From NCBI GenBank assembly GCA_020638995.1, contig JACKHM010000001.1, forward strand, positions 1,736,001 to 1,800,000: 64,000 nt of DNA, in the 5' to 3' direction. Origin of the DNA: Planctomycetaceae bacterium. GTDB lineage: Bacteria; Planctomycetota; Planctomycetia; Pirellulales; Pirellulaceae. This document shows positions 6,875-15,047 of the stretch, piece by piece (the first letter of the stretch is position 1; every line of letters begins with the position of its first letter). The notes beneath the pieces were generated by a model that ran no database searches, had not been told where the DNA came from, and saw nothing but the letters and a program-made list of their open reading frames with translations. The translations under genes were made by a program, and so were the position numbers.

Positions 6875-7750
6875 TTACTTCTTTGGCTCTTCCCGATACG
6901 GCTTGCCCGTCTTATAGAACTTGAGATGAGAGCGATAGACTTTAAGCCAGTATTCATCGGTCTCCAACTCAATCGCCCTCTCTTGATGCACAATTGCCTC
7001 ATCAAATTGCCCTAGTTCGGCATAAACAGCAGCCAGCGTGTCAAGATTGGATTCCTCTTCAAAAAAGTGGATATCAGCAGCTTTCTGGGCATCAAGAAGT
7101 GCCTTCGCACCGTCACGGTACTTAGCGTCAGGGCACGTTGCCCTAAGCCATGCACGATAGTTCAGAGCGTTTACCTCTTCTGGTTCGTCCAATAACACTT
7201 TGTCAAATTCGGCAATCGCCTTGCCATACTCGCCCTTGTGTTGCCAAGCTCTGCCCCTGCACACATAGTACCACCATCCCTTGGGATTGAGTTCTATTGC
7301 ATCGGTGTAGCAGCCAATCGCTTTGTCATAGTCACCTCGGTCAGCCCATAACTCACCCTTGAGATAGTGTCCGCCAGCATAGCTTGAGTCAACCCTAATC
7401 GACTCGTTAAAGTCAGCCATGGCTTTGTCAAACTTACCCACTCGTCGCCAGAGAGATCCTCTGCGGATGTATCCGGTGACACTTTCTGGGGCGAGGCGTA
7501 TTGCTTCGCCAAAGTCAGCAATGGCCTTATCAATTTCGCCCATTTCTCGCCAGACATCTCCTCTGCCCAGATAGGCAGCAGTGCTTTTTGGGGCGAGAGA
7601 GATTACAGCAGTAAACTCGGCAATCGACTCGTCCAGTCTACCTGAGGTTCCGATCAGCATTGCAGTTTTAACTCGCTGCTCGATATCATCAGATTGCCCA
7701 AGAGCCGACGAGCACATGAGGCACAGCAAGAGGAGGGTTAAGCCACGCAT
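6875..7750 (-). CDS. Secreted tetratricopeptide-repeat protein
   Basis: A 291-residue protein with signal peptide MRGLTLLLLCLMCSSALGQ and about six TPR units. Examples are AYLGRGDVWREMGEIDKAIA, GHYLKGELWADRGDYDKAI and YYVCRGRAWQHKGEYGKAIA. A final unit, LAAVYAELGQFDEAIVHQ, lies near the C-terminus. TPR arrays mediate protein-protein contacts, here presumably in the periplasm. The start at 7750 is chosen because it opens directly with the signal peptide; upstream in-frame sequence looks non-coding. No partner can be named. Confidence 0.8.
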   Translation of the reverse strand: MRGLTLLLLCLMCSSALGQSDDIEQRVKTAMLIGTSGRLDESIAEFTAVISLAPKSTAAYLGRGDVWREMGEIDKAIADFGEAIRLAPESVTGYIRRGSLWRRVGKFDKAMADFNESIRVDSSYAGGHYLKGELWADRGDYDKAIGCYTDAIELNPKGWWYYVCRGRAWQHKGEYGKAIAEFDKVLLDEPEEVNALNYRAWLRATCPDAKYRDGAKALLDAQKAADIHFFEEESNLDTLAAVYAELGQFDEAIVHQERAIELETDEYWLKVYRSHLKFYKTGKPYREEPKK

Positions 7751-8017
7751 TGAATCAAACCTTTGCCTTTGTGTCTTGTTCGCATCGTCATTGTACCAGC
7801 TGACCTGCAAATCGGTCATCGTCATTCGTAATAAGCGCTGCCGCATTATTTGATAATCCTTGCCATCGAAGTGCTGTCCACCAATGTGGCGCCCCTCGCA
7901 TCGTCGACCAAGGGATAGTTCCATCCGCTGCTCCCAAAGCCACGGTAGGAGTTCCGAAACAATCATATACAAATCTATTGGACGAAGATGTGCGGAGTGG
8001 AAATCGCCTTATCTGAA

Positions 8018-8578
8018 CTAGTGGCTATCCGCTTCCGCCAACAACGCTGAATGCTCGAACTGTTCACGGACTGCACTCATGTTGATGCGGTCCCACATCG
8101 TCAAGTGCCCCTTCTGATGGCTGCGGATCGTTTGAGTGAGATCGATGCGTTTACACTCTTCCAAGTATGCAATCGCATCAGGATGGACTATCGACTTGTC
8201 TATCCCGTTAGGATTCAGCGCTCCGGCAAGGTCGCCGAGGTTTACTCGCACTTTGTTCCACACGAAGGGATCATTCCCGCAGCTTCGGTCTAGCCACATG
8301 AGCCCGAATGCAGATCCATCGTCATTGATTTCGATTCCCTCAAGGATGGCAGCTTGGAAGAGAGGACTGTCGTAAGGTAGCTCCGTGATGAACGGCAAGG
8401 TCATCCTTTGGCCGTTATCAAGGATCAAATGAGTCTTCGTTGTCGAGACAACAGCAACTGGATCGTTAAGCGTTTCGATGTGCCAGAGTGGGATCGGAGA
8501 GCCAGTCAATAACGTGAGACTCCCACCGACAGTTAGGATGGCGAGCACGATTAGCCGTTGAACGTGCTTCGAATTCAC
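8018..8578 (-). CDS. Single-pass membrane protein of unknown function
   Basis: The GTG at 8578 is the likely start because GGAG lies eight bases upstream and the protein then begins MNSKHVQRLIVLAILTVGGS, a signal anchor. That gives 186 residues. The exported part shows a repeat-free alpha/beta pattern with HLILDNGQRMTLPFITELPY and SAFGLMWLDRSCGNDPFVW. No family recognised. An ATG upstream at 8632 is an alternative start with a weaker context. Confidence 0.5.
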   Translation of the reverse strand: MNSKHVQRLIVLAILTVGGSLTLLTGSPIPLWHIETLNDPVAVVSTTKTHLILDNGQRMTLPFITELPYDSPLFQAAILEGIEINDDGSAFGLMWLDRSCGNDPFVWNKVRVNLGDLAGALNPNGIDKSIVHPDAIAYLEECKRIDLTQTIRSHQKGHLTMWDRINMSAVREQFEHSALLAEADSH

Positions 8579-8736
8579 ACTTGGATCTCCATTAGCGGAC
8601 AGCCACCCAGTCAACTGACCGTCCACAACCATTGTATTCGTTCGTAGCCTCTGTGGGCGACTCGTCAATCAATTGTTTCTTACGGCGATGATCGAGAGTC
8701 CCTATGGGATGGCTCGTCCTAGAAGTCCGAGTTCTT

Positions 8737-8765
8737 GACGGGTGTCTCCTTTGAAGCAAAGGAGA
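8737..8765 (+). promoter_or_regulatory. GACGGGTGTC leader copy 5, hairpin containing the ribosome-binding site
   Basis: GACGGGTGTC lies at 8737-8746. TCTCCTTTG (8745-8753) pairs perfectly with CAAAGGAGA (8757-8765) around AAG. The second arm contains AAAGGAG, the ribosome-binding site of the ATG at 8771, so the folded form would mask it. Confidence 0.55.
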
Positions 8766-8770
8766 ACGAA

Positions 8771-8884
8771 ATGATTTTACGAAAACCAAATGCAACGAAG
8801 TTCCCGCTTGGTCAGATCTTGGCGACGCTTGGTGCGATAGAAGCTCTGGAAGAATCAATTCAGTCCGCTCAGTCGTTAATGTGA
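8771..8884 (+). pseudogene. Truncated copy of a small accessory protein
   Basis: A 37-codon frame reading FPLGQILATLGAIEALEES after ten residues. This matches the N-terminus of a common 80-100 residue accessory protein of plasmids and islands (pattern FPLGQIVATPGALEAL). The residues that normally follow (a FLxRHxxGDWG segment) are missing, so it is probably a 5' fragment. It keeps an intact start and the structured leader, and runs 9 bp into the end of the convergent gene. Confidence 0.5.
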
Positions 8885-9712
8885 GATGGCCCGAAACGCA
8901 ATTTCACACCACAATGAACTCTGCTCCGCTTCCAATCTGCGCCGACGTTCCAGCAACAATTCGATCTTTCCTCTCAGTTCAGCGGCTTCCGCTTCCGCTC
9001 GTGCCTTTGCGCTTTGATTCGCTCGATAGATGTAATCGAACTGCGGTGGACGCTGATGAACTGGCAAGCCTTGGCGAGATGGCACGCCTGGTGTTACTTG
9101 GTTGTCGTCTTTTGGTGACCGTTGACTAAGCACCGTGACCGTATGATAAGTCGAGTTGCGATCCGTGGGATGATAGAAGAAACTCTCTGCTGTATGTCCA
9201 TAGAATTGTGACCATTTGATTGGTCCACCACCCCTGCGGTCCATGCGATCATTGCTCTCTTCCGCCCGCTTTGCAGCGACGAGACTCGAATACTTTCTGC
9301 CGCCCGTCCTAAAAATCTCCGCTTCAATCGCATCGAGTGACGCTTCTGTACTCGCAAGACGGACCATCAGAAAGAGCAGTCGCTCGTCAATCGTCTCCCA
9401 CCCTTCCTCTAGTTTTTCAGCGGGAGCGATGGGAGTATGGTTGGCGACGACCTTCGTGACGGCGGAAATTGACTTGTCAAATTCGACCGTAGCGTCGTCG
9501 CCTATCTTAAGGTCAGCAAGTCTGCTTTCCTTTCCCTCGACACTAATCTTGGCATCTCTTGTAACAGTCAACTTGCTAACCTTGCCATTGTGACGAACCG
9601 AAATCGTTCCGAGGCGGATATCCACGGATTGAATTTCAACTGGAACGGAGACGGTCTGAGCTGAGACCGAACTTCCCAACATTGCGAAAACCACAAGCAT
9701 GAAGCGGTACAT
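8876..9712 (-). CDS. Secreted protein with beta-domain and C-terminal coiled coil
   Basis: A 278-residue protein starting MYRFMLVVFAMLGSSVSAQ, a signal peptide, with GGGGA upstream of the ATG at 9712. Residues 25-80 (VEIQSVDIRLGTISVRHNGK, then TVTRDAKISVEGKESRLADL) look like a small beta-barrel of the kind found in secreted PVC-group proteins. The last 50 residues are a charged Ala/Glu/Arg coiled coil (KARAEAEAAELRGKIELLLE). No enzyme motif was seen. Confidence 0.55.
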   Translation of the reverse strand: MYRFMLVVFAMLGSSVSAQTVSVPVEIQSVDIRLGTISVRHNGKVSKLTVTRDAKISVEGKESRLADLKIGDDATVEFDKSISAVTKVVANHTPIAPAEKLEEGWETIDERLLFLMVRLASTEASLDAIEAEIFRTGGRKYSSLVAAKRAEESNDRMDRRGGGPIKWSQFYGHTAESFFYHPTDRNSTYHTVTVLSQRSPKDDNQVTPGVPSRQGLPVHQRPPQFDYIYRANQSAKARAEAEAAELRGKIELLLERRRRLEAEQSSLWCEIAFRAISH

Positions 9713-10235
9713 AACGAAATCCCCGTCGTAGGATGCTTGGCGAGTCGCCATTACGGCTCGATCGAAATAGTCGGAAACACTGACCGGACTTGAATTCCCT
9801 ACAAAAGAGTGGTGACACTTAAGTCGATTATGGACCACGTTTGTTGCGGATTGCAACGACCAACCCGCATCGACGAGCTAATTTGGAATTCTGAGCGAGA
9901 CGATGGAACCACTAGCGTCGTAAGTTCAATTCGTTTGCACGCTCGCTCCGCTTTGACACGTCCGTAGCTCTAGTTGATTTCAAAGTTACTCAAGCGAGCC
10001 ATCGATCGGCATTTGCGAGAGACGAGCGAACATGACGCCGTAAGTTGTGATATACGCAATTGAATTGCAAACGCTCGTGACATTCAAAGGAACCAGAAGG
10101 GACGAACGCCAGTAGCGCCGTGGTCGAAAATCGCCACACGGCTGTAGACTGTCGCTGTAGACGATACGGCTTCTAAATCGGTATGGACAGTCTACAAAAC
10201 GACGTTTGAATAAAGACTTACGGCAATTATTTGTG
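9713..10235. other. Gene-poor stretch before the left island repeat
   Basis: No convincing gene is present. The minus-strand frames that reach into this region from 10300-10404 are translations of the tRNA fragment and its flank, not proteins. GTAGAC occurs repeatedly near 10143-10160, but no ordered repeat could be defined. Confidence 0.4.
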
Positions 10236-10392
10236 TTGACATCGTGGAGGTCGTTGGTTCGAATCCAATACCGCCCACTAATCCGAAGCAATTGAAACAA
10301 AGGGAGTTACGGATATTTACCTGTGACTCTTTTGTTCGTTTCTTGCCGCCGGTGATACCTTTGGTGATACCTTTTTGTCGATCTGAGGTACA
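10236..10392 (+). repeat. Left island repeat: 3' half of tRNA-Val(GAC) plus flank (att-like)
   Basis: The repeat opens with TTGACATCGTGGAGGTC, then a T-arm (GTTGG, loop TTCGAAT, CCAAT), ACCGCCC and A. Folded as a tRNA 3' half this gives anticodon loop TTGACAT with anticodon GAC (Val), a five-base variable loop and an acceptor strand that would need a GGGCGGT partner. No 5' half precedes it. The identity with 29013-29157 begins exactly at the anticodon loop, as at tyrosine-integrase attachment sites, and continues about 110 bp past the tRNA. This copy has GGTGATACCTTT twice, the other once. Confidence 0.75.
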
Positions 10393-10569
10393 ACACGGCC
10401 CCAAGCCAAGCCCCTAACCGAGACCGTTGCTCAAGCTCAATCGGCATCATCGGATCGACTCATTTGGACGTTCCCGGCAACCCGCTCAGCGGGCGTCCAG
10501 AGGTAGTTGCATGGCCATGACTCACGCCCTACAACGGGTTCCGTTTGCGTGAACTGGAGTCGAATCTCG

Positions 10570-11186
10570 ATGGCACAATCGTTAGCTGAAAGAGTCAGGA
10601 AGATCCGAGAGATGTATGAGCTGGGGTGTGCCCTCCCGAAAGAATCAGCATATGGCAAAGAACAAGCTGTCAAACTCGCGACCAAGAGGAAGGTCGGGCA
10701 CGGCACCGTTTATCGAGCCAAGCAATTCGCTAGCCTATTCAAGAAAAAAGAGGACGTAGACCGTCTTTGCAAGCTCTGCCGCAATGGCAACTCTTTAGGC
10801 TGGGGACACGTCACCAAGATCCTCAAGGTGAAGTCCGAAGAGAAACGCTGGGATCTCCTCGACCTGGCTGCACAAAACAACTGGTCGGCCAGAGAACTCG
10901 AACGCGAAGTCGATAGGCGATACCCAAGAAACGCAAGTACGGCGGCGGCAAGCCGAAGACCGCTGCTGATGCTGCGGGGATCGTGCAGCAAGTAACCAGG
11001 ACAAGCGAAAGCTGGCTGCGTTTCGACGGGCAGCTCAGGGTTGAAGGTGACGGGGCCTATCGCGATGAACTTCCCCTCGTCCTACGCAAAGCTTTGCAAT
11101 CTGCGTGTGCGGCAATGCAGAATCTGCAGGAGGTAGCGGAGTCGGTGCAGTCGCAGCCGACGCGGGCGAAGAGGAAGAAGAAGTAA
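10570..11186 (+). pseudogene. Hypothetical DNA-element protein, frameshifted
   Basis: From the ATG at 10570 the protein opens SLAERVRKIREMYELG, then runs GHGTVYRAKQFASLF, WGHVTKILKV and NWSARELEREVDRRY in one frame. Near 10925 the sensible sequence moves to another frame: KKRKYGGGKPKTAADAAG, then TSESWLRFDGQL, ending RAKRKKK at 11186. One base is apparently missing in TACCCAAGAAA. Restored, it would be about 205 residues, helical and basic, a type common in planctomycete islands. No function recognised. A programmed shift is unlikely since no slippery heptamer is present. Confidence 0.55.
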
Positions 11187-11249
11187 CGGTCGCTGTTGTC
11201 CCGATAACTCGTCACCAGTCCGCCGTGATCTTGACGAAATCGGACAAAT

Positions 11250-11265
11250 GTAACAACGTTGGTAC
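11250..11265. repeat. GTAaCAAC-GTTGGTAC palindrome, copy 1
   Basis: GTAACAACGTTGGTAC is the same palindrome as at 12690-12711 with one mismatched arm base. It lies about 80 bp before the Rep-like gene, so the two copies bracket that gene. Confidence 0.45.
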
Positions 11266-11274
11266 CAATAAGTA

Positions 11275-11306
11275 AGCCCTCGCAGTGACGAGCTACGAGG
11301 GCTTTT
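11275..11306 (+). terminator. Terminator or attenuator hairpin
   Basis: AGCCCTCG (11275-11282) pairs with CGAGGGCT (11296-11303), followed by TTTT. It ends the preceding unit or attenuates the Rep-like gene, whose start is 38 bp further on. Confidence 0.6.
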
Positions 11307-11343
11307 GTGACCAACATTGTCTCATGCGAAGAGGAGGTCACCT

Positions 11344-12246
11344 ATGACCACCAAGGTAGCTAGCCCAAGAAAATCCGTCAATAGTTCCCGTCGTCGAAAT
11401 CCCAGGCCGCCGAAGGACCAGATTCTCGACTTGGAACAAATCCGTCCGTACTTGCCTCAAACGGAAGATGACTTCGACGAACGTTGGGCAGATGACGAAG
11501 AATGCGAGGAGCGGCCCAAAGTAAGCGGCTTGGAAAGGTGGAACCAACTGCAGCTCGAACGAGCTGAACGAAAGGCACAGGGGTTCGGCTTCTTTGCGGA
11601 TGACGAAGATGAAGACGACGATGAAGAAGGCGAAGAGGACACGTTTGTAGGCGAACTCTCCGAGGAGGAAGATGCGGAAGTTGAGAAGTTCTTTCAAATG
11701 CAACACGACGCATATCAAAAAGAATGGCAACGAAAGTTTGTCGAAGAGCCTCGCAGAAAGTGGCAGTCATCGGGGGCCAAACTGCAGTCCCGCCGTACGG
11801 ACCGCGAAGACGGAGCAAGTGAAGCACCGCGTCCAAGCGAACAGCAAGGGGGATTGGGAACGCCCAGTCTTCGCAAACGAGCCAAGAAGGAAGGATTTGT
11901 TCTCGTCCCGGCAGCCTTTCGGCAGATCTGTGATAACGGCGACTAGGCTCTGCTGCTCGCCCAGCTAACCTACTGGTTCGACACAAACCCTGATGGAAAG
12001 CGGCGGGCCAATTTCAAGCGGTACGGGAAAATCTGGGAGCCAAAGACGCACGCCGAGTGGGCCAAGGAGACAGGTATGCCCATAGATCGCATCAGACGGG
12101 TCATCAACGGATTGATCGAGTTGGGCTTTGTTGAGCGGAGTCACGCCAAATACAGAGGTGCAAGAACGACCATTCTTCGGCCGCTACCAGGAAAGATTGC
12201 TAGAGCTTGCGGCTACGAACGCAAAATTCGTCGCCAGAAACCGTGA
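11344..12246 (+). pseudogene. Winged-helix Rep-like protein with in-frame TAG
   Basis: GAGGAGG stands six bases before the ATG at 11344. The first 200 residues are very acidic in the middle (DDEDEDDDEEGEED) and end KEGFVLVPAAFRQICDNGD. TAG at 11944-11946 interrupts the frame, which continues without another stop for 99 codons as ALLLAQLTYWFDTNPDGK, then GKIWEPKTHAEWAKETGMPI, RIRRVINGLIELGFVER and TTILRPLPG. That is a winged-helix domain of the type found in phage and plasmid replication proteins. A single GAG-to-TAG change would explain the break. Readthrough or two separate products cannot be excluded. Confidence 0.6.
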
Positions 12247-12316
12247 GTACGAAACGTACGGACCGGTTAGTACAGATCGTACGTTAGGTTGTACGGAAGG
12301 TGCGTACCAATCGTAC
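12247..12316. repeat. GTAC-rich tract after the Rep-like gene
   Basis: Seven GTAC tetramers fall within 70 bp, at 12247, 12256, 12270, 12279, 12291, 12304 and 12313, most in CGTACG/TGTACGG contexts with 9-14 bp spacing. This could be an iteron-like binding array. The tract may also be the degenerate C-terminal coding end of the Rep-like gene in another frame. Confidence 0.3.
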
Positions 12317-12365
12317 GCTCCTATACATACAAGACTCCCAAGAGTCAAAGAGAAAGAACCGGTCC

Positions 12366-12398
12366 GGCAGGGCGGGCGGCTTCTTGCCGCCGCCTGCC
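12366..12398. terminator. GC-rich hairpin downstream of the Rep-like gene
   Basis: GGCAGGGCGGGCGGC (12366-12380) pairs with GCCGCCGCCTGCC (12386-12398) around TTCTT, with small bulges. No T-run follows, so termination is uncertain. Confidence 0.4.
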
Positions 12399-12582
12399 GT
12401 TAGATGCAAATGATTCAACATTGTAGCAGATGTGGTTACATACTCTGGCGACACGCAGTACGGCGAGATTTCGCCGCTGGCGAATGATCGCCATCGTTAA
12501 CGACCAAAGTACCGGCTCGAACTTTCATTCGTCTGGCGACGCCCTAGAGGCGAATTGAAGTCGGATGACCTGAATAAGTCTT

Positions 12583-12625
12583 AGTTCTGGTTAGCAAAGA
12601 ACCAGAACCACAGCTAGTTCTGGTT
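12583..12625. repeat. Alternating 10-bp repeats AGTTCTGGTT
   Basis: AGTTCTGGTT occurs at 12583-12592 and 12616-12625, with its complement AACCAGAACC between them at 12600-12609. Two hairpins are mutually exclusive. A protein-binding cluster is possible. Confidence 0.45.
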
Positions 12626-12689
12626 GATAGGTAAACCACGGTTTGTAATAGCCTCTATTTCATCTGGACTTGAAACTGACGACAGTCAT

Positions 12690-12711
12690 ATTGTACCAAC
12701 GTTGGTACAAT
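12690..12711. repeat. 22-bp perfect palindrome centred on GTACCAACGTTGGTAC
   Basis: All 22 bases are self-complementary. Together with the near-copy at 11250-11265 it could be an operator, a ParB/parS-like centromere or part of a replication origin. No parA/parB gene was found nearby. Confidence 0.55.
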
Positions 12712-12893
12712 TAAAGCGTTAGACAGTACAAAGCTCCTCATCTGGCTGGAAACGCAATTTCCATGTGAAATTGGGTGCAACAATGCTAATGTCAGCCATT
12801 ACTGTCTGAACGGGTGCCTGGACTGGCATCTCGCCGATCACACCTAAGCCATCAGCGACGTCACGATGATCTGGCATCGCCGTAGGGATCTCC

Positions 12894-13025
12894 GTGCGTG
12901 ATCTGCCCGTTGGCATTCAGACGCGGCTGAAGGCGGTGATGCGGGGGATTCGGAGGTTGGACGAAGAAACGACGCAACAACCAGACTCAATACAGCGGAG
13001 CCACTCACATATATCGCGTCGATAA
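12894..13025 (+). pseudogene. Possible small peptide or fragment with VRDLP motif, copy 1
   Basis: A GTG-initiated frame begins VRDLPVGIQTRLKAVMRGIR and runs 43 codons. Its start resembles the small frame at 14406 (VRDLP, then IQ or VQ, LK-V-R-I). It lacks a good ribosome-binding site and sits in a degenerate stretch, so it may be a fragment of a larger lost gene. Confidence 0.25.
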
Positions 13026-13352
13026 ATCCGAAGCGTGCTTTTAGCAATGCGATCCTTGCTGGTGCAAACTGTCCAAGTGAAGCTTCGGATGCTGAGATCA
13101 CGTCTCTGGGCACGCACCTCCGTTGTGCGTTCCTTCCATTTGGAGCAGAGACAGATAACAATGTCCCCTATAGCGAACACGTGCAGGTTAGATTGGTTGA
13201 CGACGGCACGAGCTTACGTCGTCCGACTCTCGGTCTTCGCCTGACGCGTGGCCATTGGTCACTTCCGACTGCACTCAACTCAGCAGAAGGTTATCCGGTA
13301 CCCTGTGACATTCGGGACATGATCTCGCGAGATATTCTGGTGGCACGGTAGC
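12902..13352 (+). pseudogene. Start-less open frame, possible gene remnant
   Basis: A 150-codon open frame without any usable start codon. Its C-terminal part looks protein-like: SLGTHLRCAFLPFGAETDNN, then HVQVRLVDDG, LGLRLTRGHWSLP and a final DIRDMISRDILVAR. It ends 20 bp before the metallophosphoesterase. No family recognised. The best reading is a decayed gene whose 5' end was lost or frameshifted. Minus-strand frames in the same stretch look like shadows. Confidence 0.3.
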
Positions 13353-13371
13353 AGTGATTTAGGAGAAGAAC

Positions 13372-14340
13372 ATGTTGAACTCTTTCAGACGAGCGAGCCT
13401 GACAATTGGCGTCCTGGCGGTAGTCTTCGGACCTTACTCCATCGCCTCTGCCGAGGCTGATGCGAAGCCCGAAAAGAGTTTCTCCGTAGTGCTTCTGCCC
13501 GATACGCAAAACTATTCCGAGAAGTATCCGGATACCTACGTCGCACAAACGCTGTGGATTCGCGAACGTCGGCAGGATGACAACATCAAGTTCGTCATCC
13601 ACTTGGGCGACATCGTGCAAACATCTACGAAAGAGCCCGAATGGGAAAACGCGGACCGTGCCATGCAACTCCTTGACGGTGTCGTGCCCTATAGCATCGC
13701 ACCAGGCAACCATGACATGACGGTAAGAAGCCGTGACTCAACGCTGTACAACAAGTACTTCTCGCCCTCGCGATTTGTGGACCGACAATGGTACGGCGGG
13801 CACATGGGGGAAACCAACGAAAACAACTTTTGCTTCTTTGAAGCGTGTGGCTTGAAGTTTATGATCCTGAACCTCGAATTTGCTCCTCGCGATGAAACGC
13901 TGGAGTGGGCGGCAGGCGTGACACGACGATACCCCCATCATCGTGTGATCGTAGCCACGCATTGTTACATGCGTCCAAGCAAGCGAGACACGGCGTGTGC
14001 TACTTCATACCAAGTCGCTGGCAACAGTGGCGAAGAGATGTGGCAGAAGTTCATTCGCAAACAGCCGAACGTCTTTCTCGTCGTCAGTGGTCATGTGTTG
14101 GGCGTCGGACTCCAGACAAGTATCAACGATGCTGGCGGAAAGGTTCTAGAAATGCTCACGGACTATCAAGGCCTTCCAAACGGCGGTGACGGCTGGCTTC
14201 GTTCGCTACAGTTCGTCCCCGGAGATAACAAGATTCACGTCGAGACATATTCGCCCTTGTTGGATAAATACAACAACGACCCGAAGGAAACATTCTCGAT
14301 TGATTACGAAATGACTGTCGCCAAACAGAAAGCCGATTGA
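13372..14340 (+). CDS. Secreted calcineurin-like metallophosphoesterase
   Basis: A 322-residue exported phosphoesterase. The signal peptide is MLNSFRRASLTIGVLAVVFG through SIASA. Metal-binding motifs appear in order: VVLLPDTQNY, VIHLGDIVQ, PGNHDMT, VIVATHCYM and VVSGHVLG. This is the binuclear-metal calcineurin fold, although the first motif is DTQ rather than DxH, as in related secreted planctomycete enzymes. AGGAG precedes the start by six bases. The substrate is unknown; secreted members often act on phosphodiesters or nucleotides. It appears to be island cargo. Confidence 0.85.
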   Translation: MLNSFRRASLTIGVLAVVFGPYSIASAEADAKPEKSFSVVLLPDTQNYSEKYPDTYVAQTLWIRERRQDDNIKFVIHLGDIVQTSTKEPEWENADRAMQLLDGVVPYSIAPGNHDMTVRSRDSTLYNKYFSPSRFVDRQWYGGHMGETNENNFCFFEACGLKFMILNLEFAPRDETLEWAAGVTRRYPHHRVIVATHCYMRPSKRDTACATSYQVAGNSGEEMWQKFIRKQPNVFLVVSGHVLGVGLQTSINDAGGKVLEMLTDYQGLPNGGDGWLRSLQFVPGDNKIHVETYSPLLDKYNNDPKETFSIDYEMTVAKQKAD

Positions 14341-14405
14341 CCTGCACTGTCTGGAGCCACAATCGTCCAGTTTTATCTACTGGCACAAACGCCGAGGAGA
14401 TTTCG

Positions 14406-14495
14406 GTGCGTGATCTTCCTGATGAAGTTCAGAACCAATTAAAGTCGGTTGGACGGGCAATTGATAAACTAAAAGAGGTTACCTCCCACTACTGA
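14406..14495 (+). CDS. Possible 29-residue peptide with VRDLP motif, copy 2
   Basis: GTG at 14406 follows GAGGAG by seven bases and encodes VRDLPDEVQNQLKSVGRAID, then KLKEVTSHY. It resembles the frame at 12894. It lies 65 bp after the metallophosphoesterase and just before the IS21 element. Small size makes this tentative; it could be a short helical peptide or the tail of a lost gene. Confidence 0.3.
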   Translation: MRDLPDEVQNQLKSVGRAIDKLKEVTSHY

Positions 14496-15003
14496 TGTTC
14501 TCACACATTGCCCGGACAGGTCTCGGAAATGGAATTACTTTGCTTCGGAAGCAGGCTGTGTGAACGGCGTTTGAAAATGCCAGCGCTTGGGCGGGGATTG
14601 GAGTGCAATCGCGAATCGGCGGCGTCCTTGTCTTATCTCGTAGGTTTGTGAGTGGTTTTTGGAACCAATGGGCTCACAGATGTGCGGGGGATCGGGTGTT
14701 CAAGGACATGGAGAAATGGGTCGAGATTCGACGGCGCGTACTGGGCAAAGAGATTAGTAAGCGGCAAGCGTGCAAGGATTATGGCATCCCCTGGCGGACG
14801 CTCCAGAGAATTCTGGAACATGTCGAGCCGCCTGGGTATCAGCTCAAGCAGCCACGCGCGAAGAGGAAGCTAGATCGAATGGCACTGTCACATCTGGGGC
14901 GTCGCGCGGATTGAGATAGGCGTGGACGGAGGTTGTTTCTAAAATCCGCCAAGCTTGAGGATTGGTCTGGTTTCAAGGGCCGTCCTTGGTTAATAAGACG
15001 TTG

Positions 15004-15040
15004 CCCTCCTTGGTCTGCGTGGCGTTGAGACCAAGGAGGG
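15004..15040 (+). terminator. 13-bp hairpin at the 5' end of the IS4-type transposase
   Basis: CCCTCCTTGGTCT (15004-15016) pairs perfectly with AGACCAAGGAGGG (15028-15040), followed by TTTCTTC and the ATG at 15048. The second arm contains the AAGGAGG ribosome-binding site. Such hairpins shield transposases from read-through transcription. Confidence 0.65.
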
Positions 15041-15047
15041 TTTCTTC

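Noticed and set aside
9986..10404. Minus-strand frames with RYWIRTNDLHDVN and GGIGFEPTTSTMS
   Set aside because: They are translations of the tRNA 3' half and its flank at 10236-10392. Such strings are frequent false proteins in databases.
10915..10935. Programmed -1 frameshift
   Set aside because: No X-XXY-YYZ heptamer is present. A lost base in the C run explains the break better.
12128..12403. Plus-strand 91-codon frame overlapping the Rep-like 3' end
   Set aside because: The upstream part overlaps the winged-helix coding frame. It has no ribosome-binding site and no recognised family. It may hold a shifted C-terminal tail at most.
12844..13161. Minus-strand frame of 105 codons opposite the start-less open frame
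   Set aside because: No ribosome-binding site and composition like an antisense shadow. The plus-strand frame is the more protein-like of the two.
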